Position numbers and translations under genes: made by a program. From NCBI GenBank assembly GCA_025922795.1, contig JAICHC010000027.1:1-11714 (forward strand): a DNA stretch of 11,714 bases. Direction: 5' to 3'. Source of the DNA: Candidatus Binatia bacterium (GTDB lineage: Bacteria; Desulfobacterota_B; Binatia; UBA9968). Below the pieces are notes generated by a model. That model did no database searches. It was not told the DNA's origin and worked only from the letters and a program-made list of their open reading frames with translations. Positions 1-6,447 of the stretch are shown here, in pieces; position 1 is the first letter of the stretch; every line of letters starts with the position of its first letter.

Positions 1-962
1 CTTACTGCGGCGGGTTGGATTTCTGCGACGCGATACTCAGGTGGCAGGTTTTGCACTTGCACCGGCAGCTTGTAGGTGATCTCGACGGTGCTCGACCCGG
101 GGACCAAAACGTACCAAAGTCCGATAGCTAAGCCGAAGGTCAACAGCTTCGCGAGCCAGTTTTGCCGCACCAGCGAGACCGAAATCGCGCGCTGCTCCGC
201 AGGAGGGTACTTCTCTTGAAGGAACCCCTGTAGGACCAAACTCAACTCTGGAATGTTGGCGATCTGCCGCAGCCGGCCGGCTCTGGCAATCGAAATTGTA
301 CCGCGCTCTTCCGAAACCGCGATGCAGAGCGCGTCGCTCAGCTCGGCCAGCCCAAGAGCGGCGCTGTGGCGCGTGCCGACTCCAGCCAACTGCTGAAAAT
401 CCTTGGAGAGCGGCAAATGAGCGGCGAAAAGAGAGACGCGGTCATTTTCGATAATGACCGCGCCGTCGTGGCCAGCCGAATGCGGATCGAAAATGCTTTT
501 GAGCAGCGGCTCGCTGATCTTTGCTTCCAACTCGATACCACCCATGATGTGCCGGGCGATGGGATCTTTGCCTTCAATGACGATGAGTGCGCCGATTTTG
601 GCCTTGGCCAGATCGTCGACGGTCTTCACCAGCACGTCCGCTATGTCGGAACGCAGCGGCCGGCCCCACTTTGGCGCCAAGCTCCAGACCGCTATCCGTT
701 CAAAGATCTGCCTTAGTTCCTCCTGGAAAATCACCACAATGATGATCAAAAAGATCGCGAAAAAGCCCTGGAATATCCATGCGGTCAATTGCAGGTCCAG
801 GTACCTTGCGAGAATGTAAATCGCGGCCAGGATGAAAATGCCGCGGATGACAAATGCCGCGCGGGTCTCTTTAAGGAATGCTGTAGCAGTATAGAGCAAC
901 ACCGCCACTACCAGGATGTCGATGATGTCGGCAATGCCGATATTAAAAAAAGGCGTGAACAT
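1..962 (-). CDS. cdaA: Diadenylate cyclase CdaA fused to a YbbR (CdaR-like) domain, partial (runs off left edge)
   Basis: This enzyme condenses two ATP into cyclic di-AMP at the inner membrane. The frame reads from ATG at 962 without a stop to the window edge (about 320 codons). Residues about 12-30, 36-52 and 64-80 are hydrophobic, matching the three N-terminal membrane helices of CdaA. The DAC domain follows at about 85-250, with DGA at 166-168 and GTRHSAALG at 196-204, where the usual RHR motif reads RHS. A new hydrophobic segment at about 268-287 (NWLAKLL...GLWYVLV) and the strand-like KLPVQVQNLPPEY at 298-310 are typical of the start of a YbbR domain, so the cyclase and its regulator appear fused. 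The upstream frame closes with TAA at 984-986, leaving this as the only ATG for the full domain. Its Shine-Dalgarno site is weak. A TATAAC box lies at 983-988 (minus) with no good -35. YbbR repeats, and often glmM, would be expected beyond the edge. Confidence 0.9.
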   Translation of the reverse strand, partial: MFTPFFNIGIADIIDILVVAVLLYTATAFLKETRAAFVIRGIFILAAIYILARYLDLQLTAWIFQGFFAIFLIIIVVIFQEELRQIFERIAVWSLAPKWGRPLRSDIADVLVKTVDDLAKAKIGALIVIEGKDPIARHIMGGIELEAKISEPLLKSIFDPHSAGHDGAVIIENDRVSLFAAHLPLSKDFQQLAGVGTRHSAALGLAELSDALCIAVSEERGTISIARAGRLRQIANIPELSLVLQGFLQEKYPPAEQRAISVSLVRQNWLAKLLTFGLAIGLWYVLVPGSSTVEITYKLPVQVQNLPPEYRVAEIQPAAV

Positions 963-1042
963 GATCAGAGCCGTGACGCAGCGTTATAGACAGCAAGCGC
1001 ACTGCCGCAGGTATCGGGCACAATCAATTAACTCTGGACGGC

Positions 1043-1099
1043 GTCGGCTTAAACCAACCTTTTATTTGTCGCACCGGGCGCACTCAGATGCAAGCCGAC
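1043..1099. repeat. 8-bp perfect inverted repeat upstream of cdaA
   Basis: GTCGGCTT at 1043-1050 and AAGCCGAC at 1092-1099 are perfect reverse complements separated by 41 nt. The repeat begins 81 nt upstream of the cdaA start codon, so it could lie in its promoter region or leader. The function is unknown, and a match of this size can arise by chance. Confidence 0.35.
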
Positions 1100-1254
1100 A
1101 TCACATTTGACGCGCCAGGCCAGGTCTCCTCCCCTTCAGGTGTGTCTAGGAAAATCCCTTCACGTCAGAAAAAAGCCTTCACATACAGTTTTGTTGACAT
1201 AAGCGAGGAGCAACACCGACCTTGTAAAAACAATAGATTACCTCGTTCTCTATC

Positions 1255-1272
1255 TTGGCACGGGGCTTGTTT
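1255..1272 (+). promoter_or_regulatory. Possible sigma-54 (-24/-12) promoter
   Basis: TTGGCACGGGGCTTGT matches the sigma-54 consensus TTGGCACG-N4-TTGC at every fixed position except the last, with the GG at 1257-1258 and the -12 dinucleotide at 1269-1270 exactly ten bases apart. The mismatch matters: the -12 element reads GT where GC is nearly invariant. Two direct repeats of CCTTCAC at 1157-1163 and 1176-1182, 19 bp apart, lie at the distance typical of upstream activator sites. Transcription would run right, towards a strong inverted repeat and eventually the sigma-54 activator gene at 1979. No closer gene is evident. Confidence 0.35.
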
Positions 1273-1283
1273 GTAGCTTCAAA

Positions 1284-1351
1284 GCAGCACGAAGTCGAAC
1301 CAGCGGCATTCCACTGCGAGACGGAACCGCAACCGCTTGGCTTCGTGCTGC
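1284..1351 (+). repeat. Inverted repeat with potential RNA stem-loop
   Basis: GCAGCACGAAG at 1284-1294 and CTTCGTGCTGC at 1341-1351 are perfect 11-bp reverse complements. Pairing could continue inward through G-U, C-G, G-U and A-U pairs to 1298/1337, giving about 15 pairs. A smaller GCGG/CCGC pair (1303-1306 and 1327-1330) could form inside the loop. The element starts about 14 nt after the -12 box of the possible sigma-54 promoter, so it would be at the 5' end of any transcript from it. No U-tract follows, which argues against a simple intrinsic terminator. Confidence 0.45.
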
Positions 1352-1978
1352 GCATGCCAAACATCTCAAATTTCAGGTGTCACGATGTGGTCCTTGGCTT
1401 AGCCGATCGAGAAATCGGTGCCTTCGCGACAGCACGATCGTTTGACGCTAAAAACAGGAAACTTATTGAGTGGTGAATCGGTAAAACAGGAGGAGATCGC
1501 AAAGGTGGATTGGATCCGAGTTACTGGGCGATGGCAGTTGAGTAGTAAGACACCGCAGCGTGGAAAAGACACCGCCATCGGCAAACGCAAAAGCGCGAAG
1601 GGATGGGACGTCTCCGAGCGCGCAGTTGCTGAGGAGAGAAAGGAAATCGCGGAAGTGAAGAAGCCGATCGGGCGTTGACGCAGCTGGACAGTTTGCACCG
1701 CCAAGCCCTCACACGAAATCACAATTCAATAGCGACGTCGGCGTCCGCGAGTCGTTTCTTTAGTTGGCGCCCGCTTAACAGGCCGGGCCACCGTCGGACG
1801 GGCGAGGGCGGCCTGGAACAGCGCCGGTCCCTGTGGAGACAGTCTGCGGCAGGGCATCGCAATCCGCGGCGGCCGAAAGAAAACCATTGAAAAATGAACG
1901 ACTCTCCTCCGATGTGTTTCGCGGGGATGGGGTTGTGGTCGGCGGTCAGAAGACATAGAAATAAGTCAGGGGAAACGA

Positions 1979-3388
1979 ATGGCTGCAGCGAAAATCCTGG
2001 TAATCGACGACGATAAAAATCTGCTGGAGCTGGCCAGAACCAGGCTGGAAGGGGCGAATTACAGCGTGGTTACAGCTCTCGGCGATGAACCGGCGGTGAC
2101 GGCCGCTAAGGACGGCTTCGACCTGGCGATAGTCGATCTTCGGCTTGCCGGTCAAGACGGCATCACGGTGATGGAAAAGCTGCATGCCGTTCACCCCGAG
2201 ATGCCCGTGATTATCCTCACAGGGCATGCGAGCGTTGAGGGCGCCGTCGAGGCGATGAAAAGAGGGGCCTATACTTATTTGACTAAGCCCTTCGATCCGC
2301 GCGAGCTGATTTTGCAGATCAGTAGAGCGTTGGAGAGCCGCAAGCTCGCCAACGAGAATCAGCGGCTGCGAGGCCTCTTACAAGAGAAGTACGATTTCGC
2401 CAACATCGTTGCCAAGAGCGACAAAATGCAAAAGCTGCTCGAAGCGGTTTCGCGCATCGCCAAGTCGGACTCTACGGTTTACATTCATGGCGAAAGCGGC
2501 ACGGGCAAGGAGCTTATCGCCAAGGCAATCCACCTGGCGAGCGATCGAAAAGACAAGCCGTTTGTGGCGATCAATTGCGCGGCGATCCCGGAGAGTCTTC
2601 TCGAAAGCGAGCTTTTCGGGCACGAGAAAGGTGCGTTTACCGGGGCGGTGCGAAGCACCAAGGGATTATTTACCCAAGCAAACGAAGGGACGCTTTTTTT
2701 GGATGAGATCGGCGACATGCCGCTGTCGATCCAGGTCAAATTGCTGCGCGCCTTGGAAGAGCGCCAGTTTTATCCCGTGGGCAGTGAAAAACCCGTTTCG
2801 GTGGATGTTCGAGTCGTGGTCGCAACCAAAAAGGACTTGGTCGAAGAGGTGAAGAAGGGCCTGTTCCGGGAAGATCTTTTCTATCGGATTCACGTCATCC
2901 CGATCATGCTCCCGCCGCTCAAAGATCGCCCTGATGACATTCCGTATCTGGTCGACCACCTGCTGAAAAAGATCTCTTCGCAGCTGAAAAAAAACGTCAA
3001 AGGCTTGACGCCCAAGGCGATGCAGAAACTGATGCAGCACGATTGGCCCGGGAACGTGCGCGAATTGGAAAATACCTTGGAGTATGCGATCACCATGACT
3101 CAGCGGGACATTGTCGGCGACGAGTTGATTCTTCAAACCAAAATCTCCACCGCGGCGTCCTCGCCCGAAGAAACGGTTCAGTCGCAATTTTTGCCGACGC
3201 CGGGATCACTAAAAACTTTGAAAGAAGCGAGAGCGGAATTTGAAAAGGCTTACCTGATCCGACTCCTAGAGATGTGCGACGGCAAGGCGACTCGGGCGGC
3301 TGAAATAGCTGGAAAATATCGCGCCGATTTCTACGATCTGTTGAAAAAACATGAGATCAAAGTAGCGGATTTCAAAAAATCCGCCTGA
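1979..3388 (+). CDS. Sigma-54-dependent response regulator, NtrC/AtoC class, GlrR-like
   Basis: This is a cytoplasmic two-component activator of sigma-54 promoters (469 aa). The receiver domain (about 4-120) has the acidic cluster D10-D12, the phosphoacceptor D53 (IVDLRL), T81 and K103. A charged helical linker (about 118-140) leads to the AAA+ domain, with Walker A GESGTGKE at 171-178, the sigma-54-contacting GAFTGA loop at 218-223, Walker B TLFLDE at 238-243, and arginine-finger region FREDLFYR at 296-303. The Fis-type helix-turn-helix is at about 436-456. The C-terminal pattern EARAEFEKAYL...RADFYDLLKKHEI resembles GlrR (QseF/YfhA), whose E. coli form is about 25 residues shorter. All catalytic motifs are intact. 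The start is set by AGGGGA at 1968-1973, 5 nt before ATG. No kinase gene is adjacent in the window, so its signal is unknown. The GlrR assignment is tentative; membership of the class is certain. Confidence 0.95.
   Translation: MAAAKILVIDDDKNLLELARTRLEGANYSVVTALGDEPAVTAAKDGFDLAIVDLRLAGQDGITVMEKLHAVHPEMPVIILTGHASVEGAVEAMKRGAYTYLTKPFDPRELILQISRALESRKLANENQRLRGLLQEKYDFANIVAKSDKMQKLLEAVSRIAKSDSTVYIHGESGTGKELIAKAIHLASDRKDKPFVAINCAAIPESLLESELFGHEKGAFTGAVRSTKGLFTQANEGTLFLDEIGDMPLSIQVKLLRALEERQFYPVGSEKPVSVDVRVVVATKKDLVEEVKKGLFREDLFYRIHVIPIMLPPLKDRPDDIPYLVDHLLKKISSQLKKNVKGLTPKAMQKLMQHDWPGNVRELENTLEYAITMTQRDIVGDELILQTKISTAASSPEETVQSQFLPTPGSLKTLKEARAEFEKAYLIRLLEMCDGKATRAAEIAGKYRADFYDLLKKHEIKVADFKKSA
3365..3384. 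repeat. 8-bp hairpin overlapping the end of the response regulator gene
   Basis: GCGGATTT at 3365-3372 and AAATCCGC at 3377-3384 form a perfect 8-bp stem with a 4-nt loop (CAAA), ending just before the TGA at 3386-3388. No U-tract follows on either strand, so it is not a canonical intrinsic terminator. It sits between two convergent genes, where a transcription-end or mRNA-stabilising hairpin would be expected. It may also be a coding coincidence. Confidence 0.4.
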
Positions 3389-3442
3389 GTCAATGGCGGC
3401 CACCAAAAAACGACGAGGCGGCGACCGAGGTTCGATCGAGCT

Positions 3443-3616
3443 CTAGCTCTTTTTAGCGGTTTGGACCTGGAAGACAGGAACTTGCTGTATGACCCGAGTG
3501 CTTCCACAGCTCGAGCACTTTATGCCGGCTTTCCTTGCGCGCTCGAATTCTGAAATCGAGTAGTTCAGTTCAAAACTCTTATCGCATTTCTGGCAACGAA
3601 ACTCGTAAGTTGGCAT
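3443..3616 (-). CDS. FmdB-family small zinc ribbon protein
   Basis: This gene encodes a 57-residue protein beginning MPTYEFRCQKCDKSFE, the typical FmdB-family opening. Two CxxC pairs, C8-C11 and C34-C37 (KCSSCGS), would bind one zinc. The short tail is basic. The family (named after an Amidohydrolase/formamidase-operon regulator in Methylophilus) is widespread, but its molecular function is not established. The start is well supported: a perfect AGGAGG (3625-3630 on the minus strand) lies 8 nt upstream of the ATG. The gene is convergent with the sigma-54 regulator (54 nt between stops). It lies 299 nt downstream of the GH57 gene on the same strand, so it probably has its own promoter, though none is obvious. 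Recognition rests on the N-terminus, the cysteine spacing and the length. Confidence 0.88.
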   Translation of the reverse strand: MPTYEFRCQKCDKSFELNYSISEFERARKAGIKCSSCGSTRVIQQVPVFQVQTAKKS

Positions 3617-3915
3617 AAATGGAACCTCCTTTTATGCGTTGCTGCACCTCGAGTCTGTTGATGAGGGTTGTTTGCGGCTCCGGGATTCTTTGTCGCCGGC
3701 GAACGATTTTGAATTTTTGGACCAGTCGCCATCCGAGCATCGAATCTCGGTTTCCGATGCACGCGAGATCAAGGTTTAGCTTGCAAGCTCGGAAGACGAA
3801 TCACTCACGTTAAAGGCCTGCGACCTCACTCTGCCATAGGGGCGGGCTCAACGTGCCGCTCTGTGACCGACATCTTGCTGACAGATCTCACCGCGCCCGG
3901 CGCCGCGTCGCGAGA
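3617..3915. other. Intergenic spacer between GH57 gene and fmdB-like gene
   Basis: No convincing coding frame is seen in these 299 nt on either strand. A 12-bp perfect palindrome, AGCTTGCAAGCT, lies at 3778-3789 and could be a protein-binding site for the fmdB-like gene or mere chance. GC-rich self-complementary sequence GCGCCCGGCGC lies at 3893-3903 just after the GH57 stop, without a following U-tract. No confident promoter or terminator is visible. Confidence 0.5.
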
Positions 3916-6339
3916 CTACTCGGGAACCTTGACGCGCAGCATGCGGCCGAGATCGTGGAAGCGGGCGATCCAAAGGCGCGCGGTTTCATCGGTGCGGGCA
4001 CGCGCTTTCTCGCGCGGATACTTCTGCGCTAACAACTGGAAATAAAAATTCTGCACCTGCCAGAGATCGACGCTAAACGGCAGATGCGGGAGCACGCTGA
4101 CGGCGTCGTGAACTTGTACGAGAGCGGCCAGCGAGGGTTCGGCCGCCAGCGCGCCCGCCAAGCGCTCGAGCGACTGGCGATAGACGAATTCGAGGGTCGT
4201 CGTGTCCAACGTAACGCCTTCCAGGCGCGCTGCTTCCAAGAGGCTGATCACGCGCTTCAGCTCTATGGTCGGCTGCTCCAGGGTCGCGCGCAACTGATTA
4301 TTTAGAACCACGTCAGCGGCCGCGGAAAAACCTTTGGGCAGCGGAATACCGAGATCGGTGAGAAAGCGTAACAGCGGCTCGCGCGGCTCGTAGATCTGGC
4401 GGTACAAAGATTCGGCTTCCTGTAAATCGGCGGCCAGAATCATCTTCGACACTCTTCTTTGTTCGTCGCGAAAAAGCGAACGCAGTGAATAGTTCGAGCC
4501 GTCGAAGCGGCGCTCCATCTCGCGTACGACGTTGGTGAAATCGGCTCGGGTAAAGGGTTCCACCGTGCTTTGAACCATTTGCCGATAGCCGTCGTCATCA
4601 CTGAACGCGGCGATGCTGCCGCTCATATTGTGATCGCCCAGATGCAGCGCGGCGAATATCAGTTTTTCCGATTCCAATGTGATCATGGAGCGCAGCTCGA
4701 GCCGGCCGACAGCGAGCTTCGCTCGGCCGGAGCTCAATGTCTGGTGGTCCTCCAGGCGCGTATCGTAGCAATAGAGCGCCCTGTGCTCGAGAAACTCTTC
4801 GAATAAATTGCTGAGCGCGTAATGCGCGGCGAGCTTGTGCCAGTCGACTTTGGCGCGGCGAACGCGGCGCTCATAGAGGCGGGCCCCATCACCTTCCTCC
4901 GCCAGGTTGCTTTTCGCGGCGGCCAAGCGCTGCACGAACCGTTCTTCCAAAGAATCGCCGAAGAGCTCCTGGGCGAGTTGCACCGCGCGGCCGGCAAATT
5001 GCAGAATCTCGACAGTCTCGATGCCGGACAGATCGTTGAAAAACCAACCGCAGCTCGTGTACATGAGCATGGCGTTGCGCTGCATTTCGAGCAGCTTGAG
5101 CGCCGTCGTGGTTTGCGCGGCGTTCAACGGAACCGTCGCATGACGGGCGAAAAAATCCCGAATACTCTCCTCCGACCGGTCGAGCACGACCGTGATGTAA
5201 TCATCGCGCGCGGCCCAGGGATCTTTAAACAGCTCGCTCGCTTTTTTCTCCCAAATCGGCGCGACTTGATCGCGCAGCCAGTCGAGCGCGTTGCGCAGCG
5301 GCGTGCGCCACTGCTGGTTCCAGCCGGGCGGCGCGCCGGTGTTGCAGCCGCAATCGCTCCACCAGCGGTCGATGCCGTGAATACAGCTCCAGGAAGTTTT
5401 TTCGACAATCTCGACCTCATGCGCCGGAGGGTGTGTTGCGAGAAACTCACCGTAATTGGTCAGACGAGCCAAGCTGCGCGCCTCGATTTGCTCCAAAACG
5501 TAGGCGAGGGCCATGTCGCCGAAGCGATGGTGATGGCCGTATGATTCGCCGTCGGTGGCGAGATGGACGAGTTCTGGCTGGTCTGTTGCGGCGCTAAAGG
5601 CTCCCGTGAGCCGCTCGATATAACGCTCGCCCTGGGAGAGCAGCCCTTCGAAGGCGACCGCGCGCGCGATCGGCTCGTCGTAAAAAAAGATCGCGATCGA
5701 CCGTTTTGACGGGAGTTGTTGGCGATAAACCTGTCGGGGATCGATAGCCCCACCCTTCACCTCGTGCCAAGCCGTCTCACCAATCCGCCGCACGCGCGCG
5801 GCTTGATGCGGCGCGAGCACGACAAAGCGAATATCGAACCGGGCGAGTAATTCCAGAGTTTCCAAATCCACCGCGGTCTCCGGCAGCCACATGCCTTCGG
5901 GGGGGCGTTTGAAGCGATGCTCGAAATCGCGCATTCCCCAAAGAATCTGCGTGATGCGATCGCGGGTATTGGCCAGCGGCATGATGATATGGTTGTAAAC
6001 CTGGGCCATGGCCGAACCGTGCCCGGAAAATTTGTCTCGGCTTTGCCGATCGGCTTCGAGGATGGCGGCATAAACGTCCGGTGTGGAGATTGCCAGCCAG
6101 CTGAGCAGGGTCGGACCGAAATTAAAGCTGATTTTGGCGTAATTGTTGACCAGCTTGAGGATCCGGCCCTGGTCATCGAGGATGCGTGAGACCGCATTGG
6201 GCGCGTAGCATTCTCGGGTGATACGCTCGTTCCAATCGTGGTACGGCGCGGCCGAGTCTTGCAGTTCGATAGCTTCGAGCCAAGGGTTTTCGCGCGGCGG
6301 TTGGTAGAAGTGGCCGTGGATGCAGATATATCGGGACAT
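3916..6339 (-). CDS. Glycoside hydrolase family 57 protein with C-terminal DUF3536-type region
   Basis: This is an 807-residue GH57 (COG1449-type) protein, probably cytoplasmic because no signal peptide is seen, likely acting on alpha-glucans. The GH57 barrel occupies about residues 1-330. Conserved region 1 is HGHFYQPPRE at 8-17. The region-3 nucleophile is E154 in MWLPETA, and the region-4 acid/base is D263 in ATDGESYGHHH. WSCIHGIDRWW at 317-327 is typical of the DUF3536-bearing subgroup, and the long helical C-terminal part fits its usual length of about 800. Both catalytic residues appear intact. Known GH57 activities include amylase, 4-alpha-glucanotransferase and branching enzyme, but characterised branching enzymes are shorter and of another subgroup, so the exact reaction is unknown. 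It is last in the malQ-glgA-glgC run, 108 nt after glgC. No good Shine-Dalgarno precedes the ATG. The start is chosen because the family motif begins within eight residues. Confidence 0.88.
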   Translation of the reverse strand: MSRYICIHGHFYQPPRENPWLEAIELQDSAAPYHDWNERITRECYAPNAVSRILDDQGRILKLVNNYAKISFNFGPTLLSWLAISTPDVYAAILEADRQSRDKFSGHGSAMAQVYNHIIMPLANTRDRITQILWGMRDFEHRFKRPPEGMWLPETAVDLETLELLARFDIRFVVLAPHQAARVRRIGETAWHEVKGGAIDPRQVYRQQLPSKRSIAIFFYDEPIARAVAFEGLLSQGERYIERLTGAFSAATDQPELVHLATDGESYGHHHRFGDMALAYVLEQIEARSLARLTNYGEFLATHPPAHEVEIVEKTSWSCIHGIDRWWSDCGCNTGAPPGWNQQWRTPLRNALDWLRDQVAPIWEKKASELFKDPWAARDDYITVVLDRSEESIRDFFARHATVPLNAAQTTTALKLLEMQRNAMLMYTSCGWFFNDLSGIETVEILQFAGRAVQLAQELFGDSLEERFVQRLAAAKSNLAEEGDGARLYERRVRRAKVDWHKLAAHYALSNLFEEFLEHRALYCYDTRLEDHQTLSSGRAKLAVGRLELRSMITLESEKLIFAALHLGDHNMSGSIAAFSDDDGYRQMVQSTVEPFTRADFTNVVREMERRFDGSNYSLRSLFRDEQRRVSKMILAADLQEAESLYRQIYEPREPLLRFLTDLGIPLPKGFSAAADVVLNNQLRATLEQPTIELKRVISLLEAARLEGVTLDTTTLEFVYRQSLERLAGALAAEPSLAALVQVHDAVSVLPHLPFSVDLWQVQNFYFQLLAQKYPREKARARTDETARLWIARFHDLGRMLRVKVPE

Positions 6340-6358
6340 GACAAAATTAGTAATGAGC

Positions 6359-6446
6359 GAGGAGTTAAAAGTAAGGAGTAAGGCGTCGTGCCACTATTTC
6401 TGACTCTATCTCCTGACTGCTAACTCTTTACTCCTAACTTTTCCTC
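6359..6446. repeat. Long imperfect inverted repeat with CTRACT/AGGAGT motifs, glgC-GH57 gap
   Basis: The left arm (6359-6383, GAGGAGTTAAAAGTAAGG...) can pair with the right arm (6426-6446). Pairing comprises 5 bp, a 4-nt bulge, 5 bp, one mismatch, then 8 bp plus a G-U and a G-C, around a 42-nt loop. The motif CTGACT or CTAACT occurs at 6400, 6413, 6420 and 6434, and AGGAGT at 6360 and 6374, giving it the look of a dispersed low-complexity intergenic repeat. On the minus strand it starts directly after the glgC stop. It could stabilise mRNA or attenuate transcription into the GH57 gene. There is no U-tract. Confidence 0.6.
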
Positions 6447-6447
6447 T

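Larger units (their letters stand above)
963..1978. other. 1-kb intergenic region without a recognisable gene
   Basis: This gap separates the divergent cdaA fusion gene and the response regulator. Open frames on both strands are short, give arginine/serine-rich translations typical of shadow frames, and match no family I know. The best small candidate is GTG at 1505 to the stop at 1676-1678 (plus, 57 residues, starting VDWIRVTG and rich in Lys, Arg and Glu). It is preceded by AGGAGG at 1488-1493, but the spacing of 11 nt is long. The region also holds a sigma-54-promoter-like sequence, an 11-bp inverted repeat and an 8-bp inverted repeat, listed separately. It could contain promoters for both flanking genes, a small RNA gene, or decayed sequence. 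Confidence 0.6.

Noticed and set aside
1194..1228. TTGACA at 1194-1199 as a sigma-70 -35 box
   Set aside because: No -10-like hexamer occurs at 16-18 bp spacing; the AT-rich TGTAAA is too far downstream.
1418..1678. 86-codon plus-strand frame in the large gap
   Set aside because: It has no family resemblance. Only the internal GTG at 1505 has a Shine-Dalgarno, and its spacing is poor. I mention it as a candidate but do not list it as a gene.
1399..1722. 107-codon minus-strand frame in the large gap
   Set aside because: The translation is Ser/Arg/Cys-rich with no motif and no ribosome binding site, as for a chance frame.
3389..3442. T6 run after the fmdB-like gene as an intrinsic terminator
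   Set aside because: The GC-rich sequence before the run gives only a three-pair stem on inspection, so I could not support a terminator.
3395..3450. tRNA-like T-arm sequence (GGTTCGATC) in the convergent gap
   Set aside because: There is no acceptor stem, D-arm or anticodon arm around it, and the gap is too short for a tRNA.
4822..5544. 240-codon open frame on the plus strand inside the GH57 gene
   Set aside because: It is antisense to a clear GH57 gene with intact motifs. Its translation matches no family, and long antisense frames are expected in GC-biased codons.
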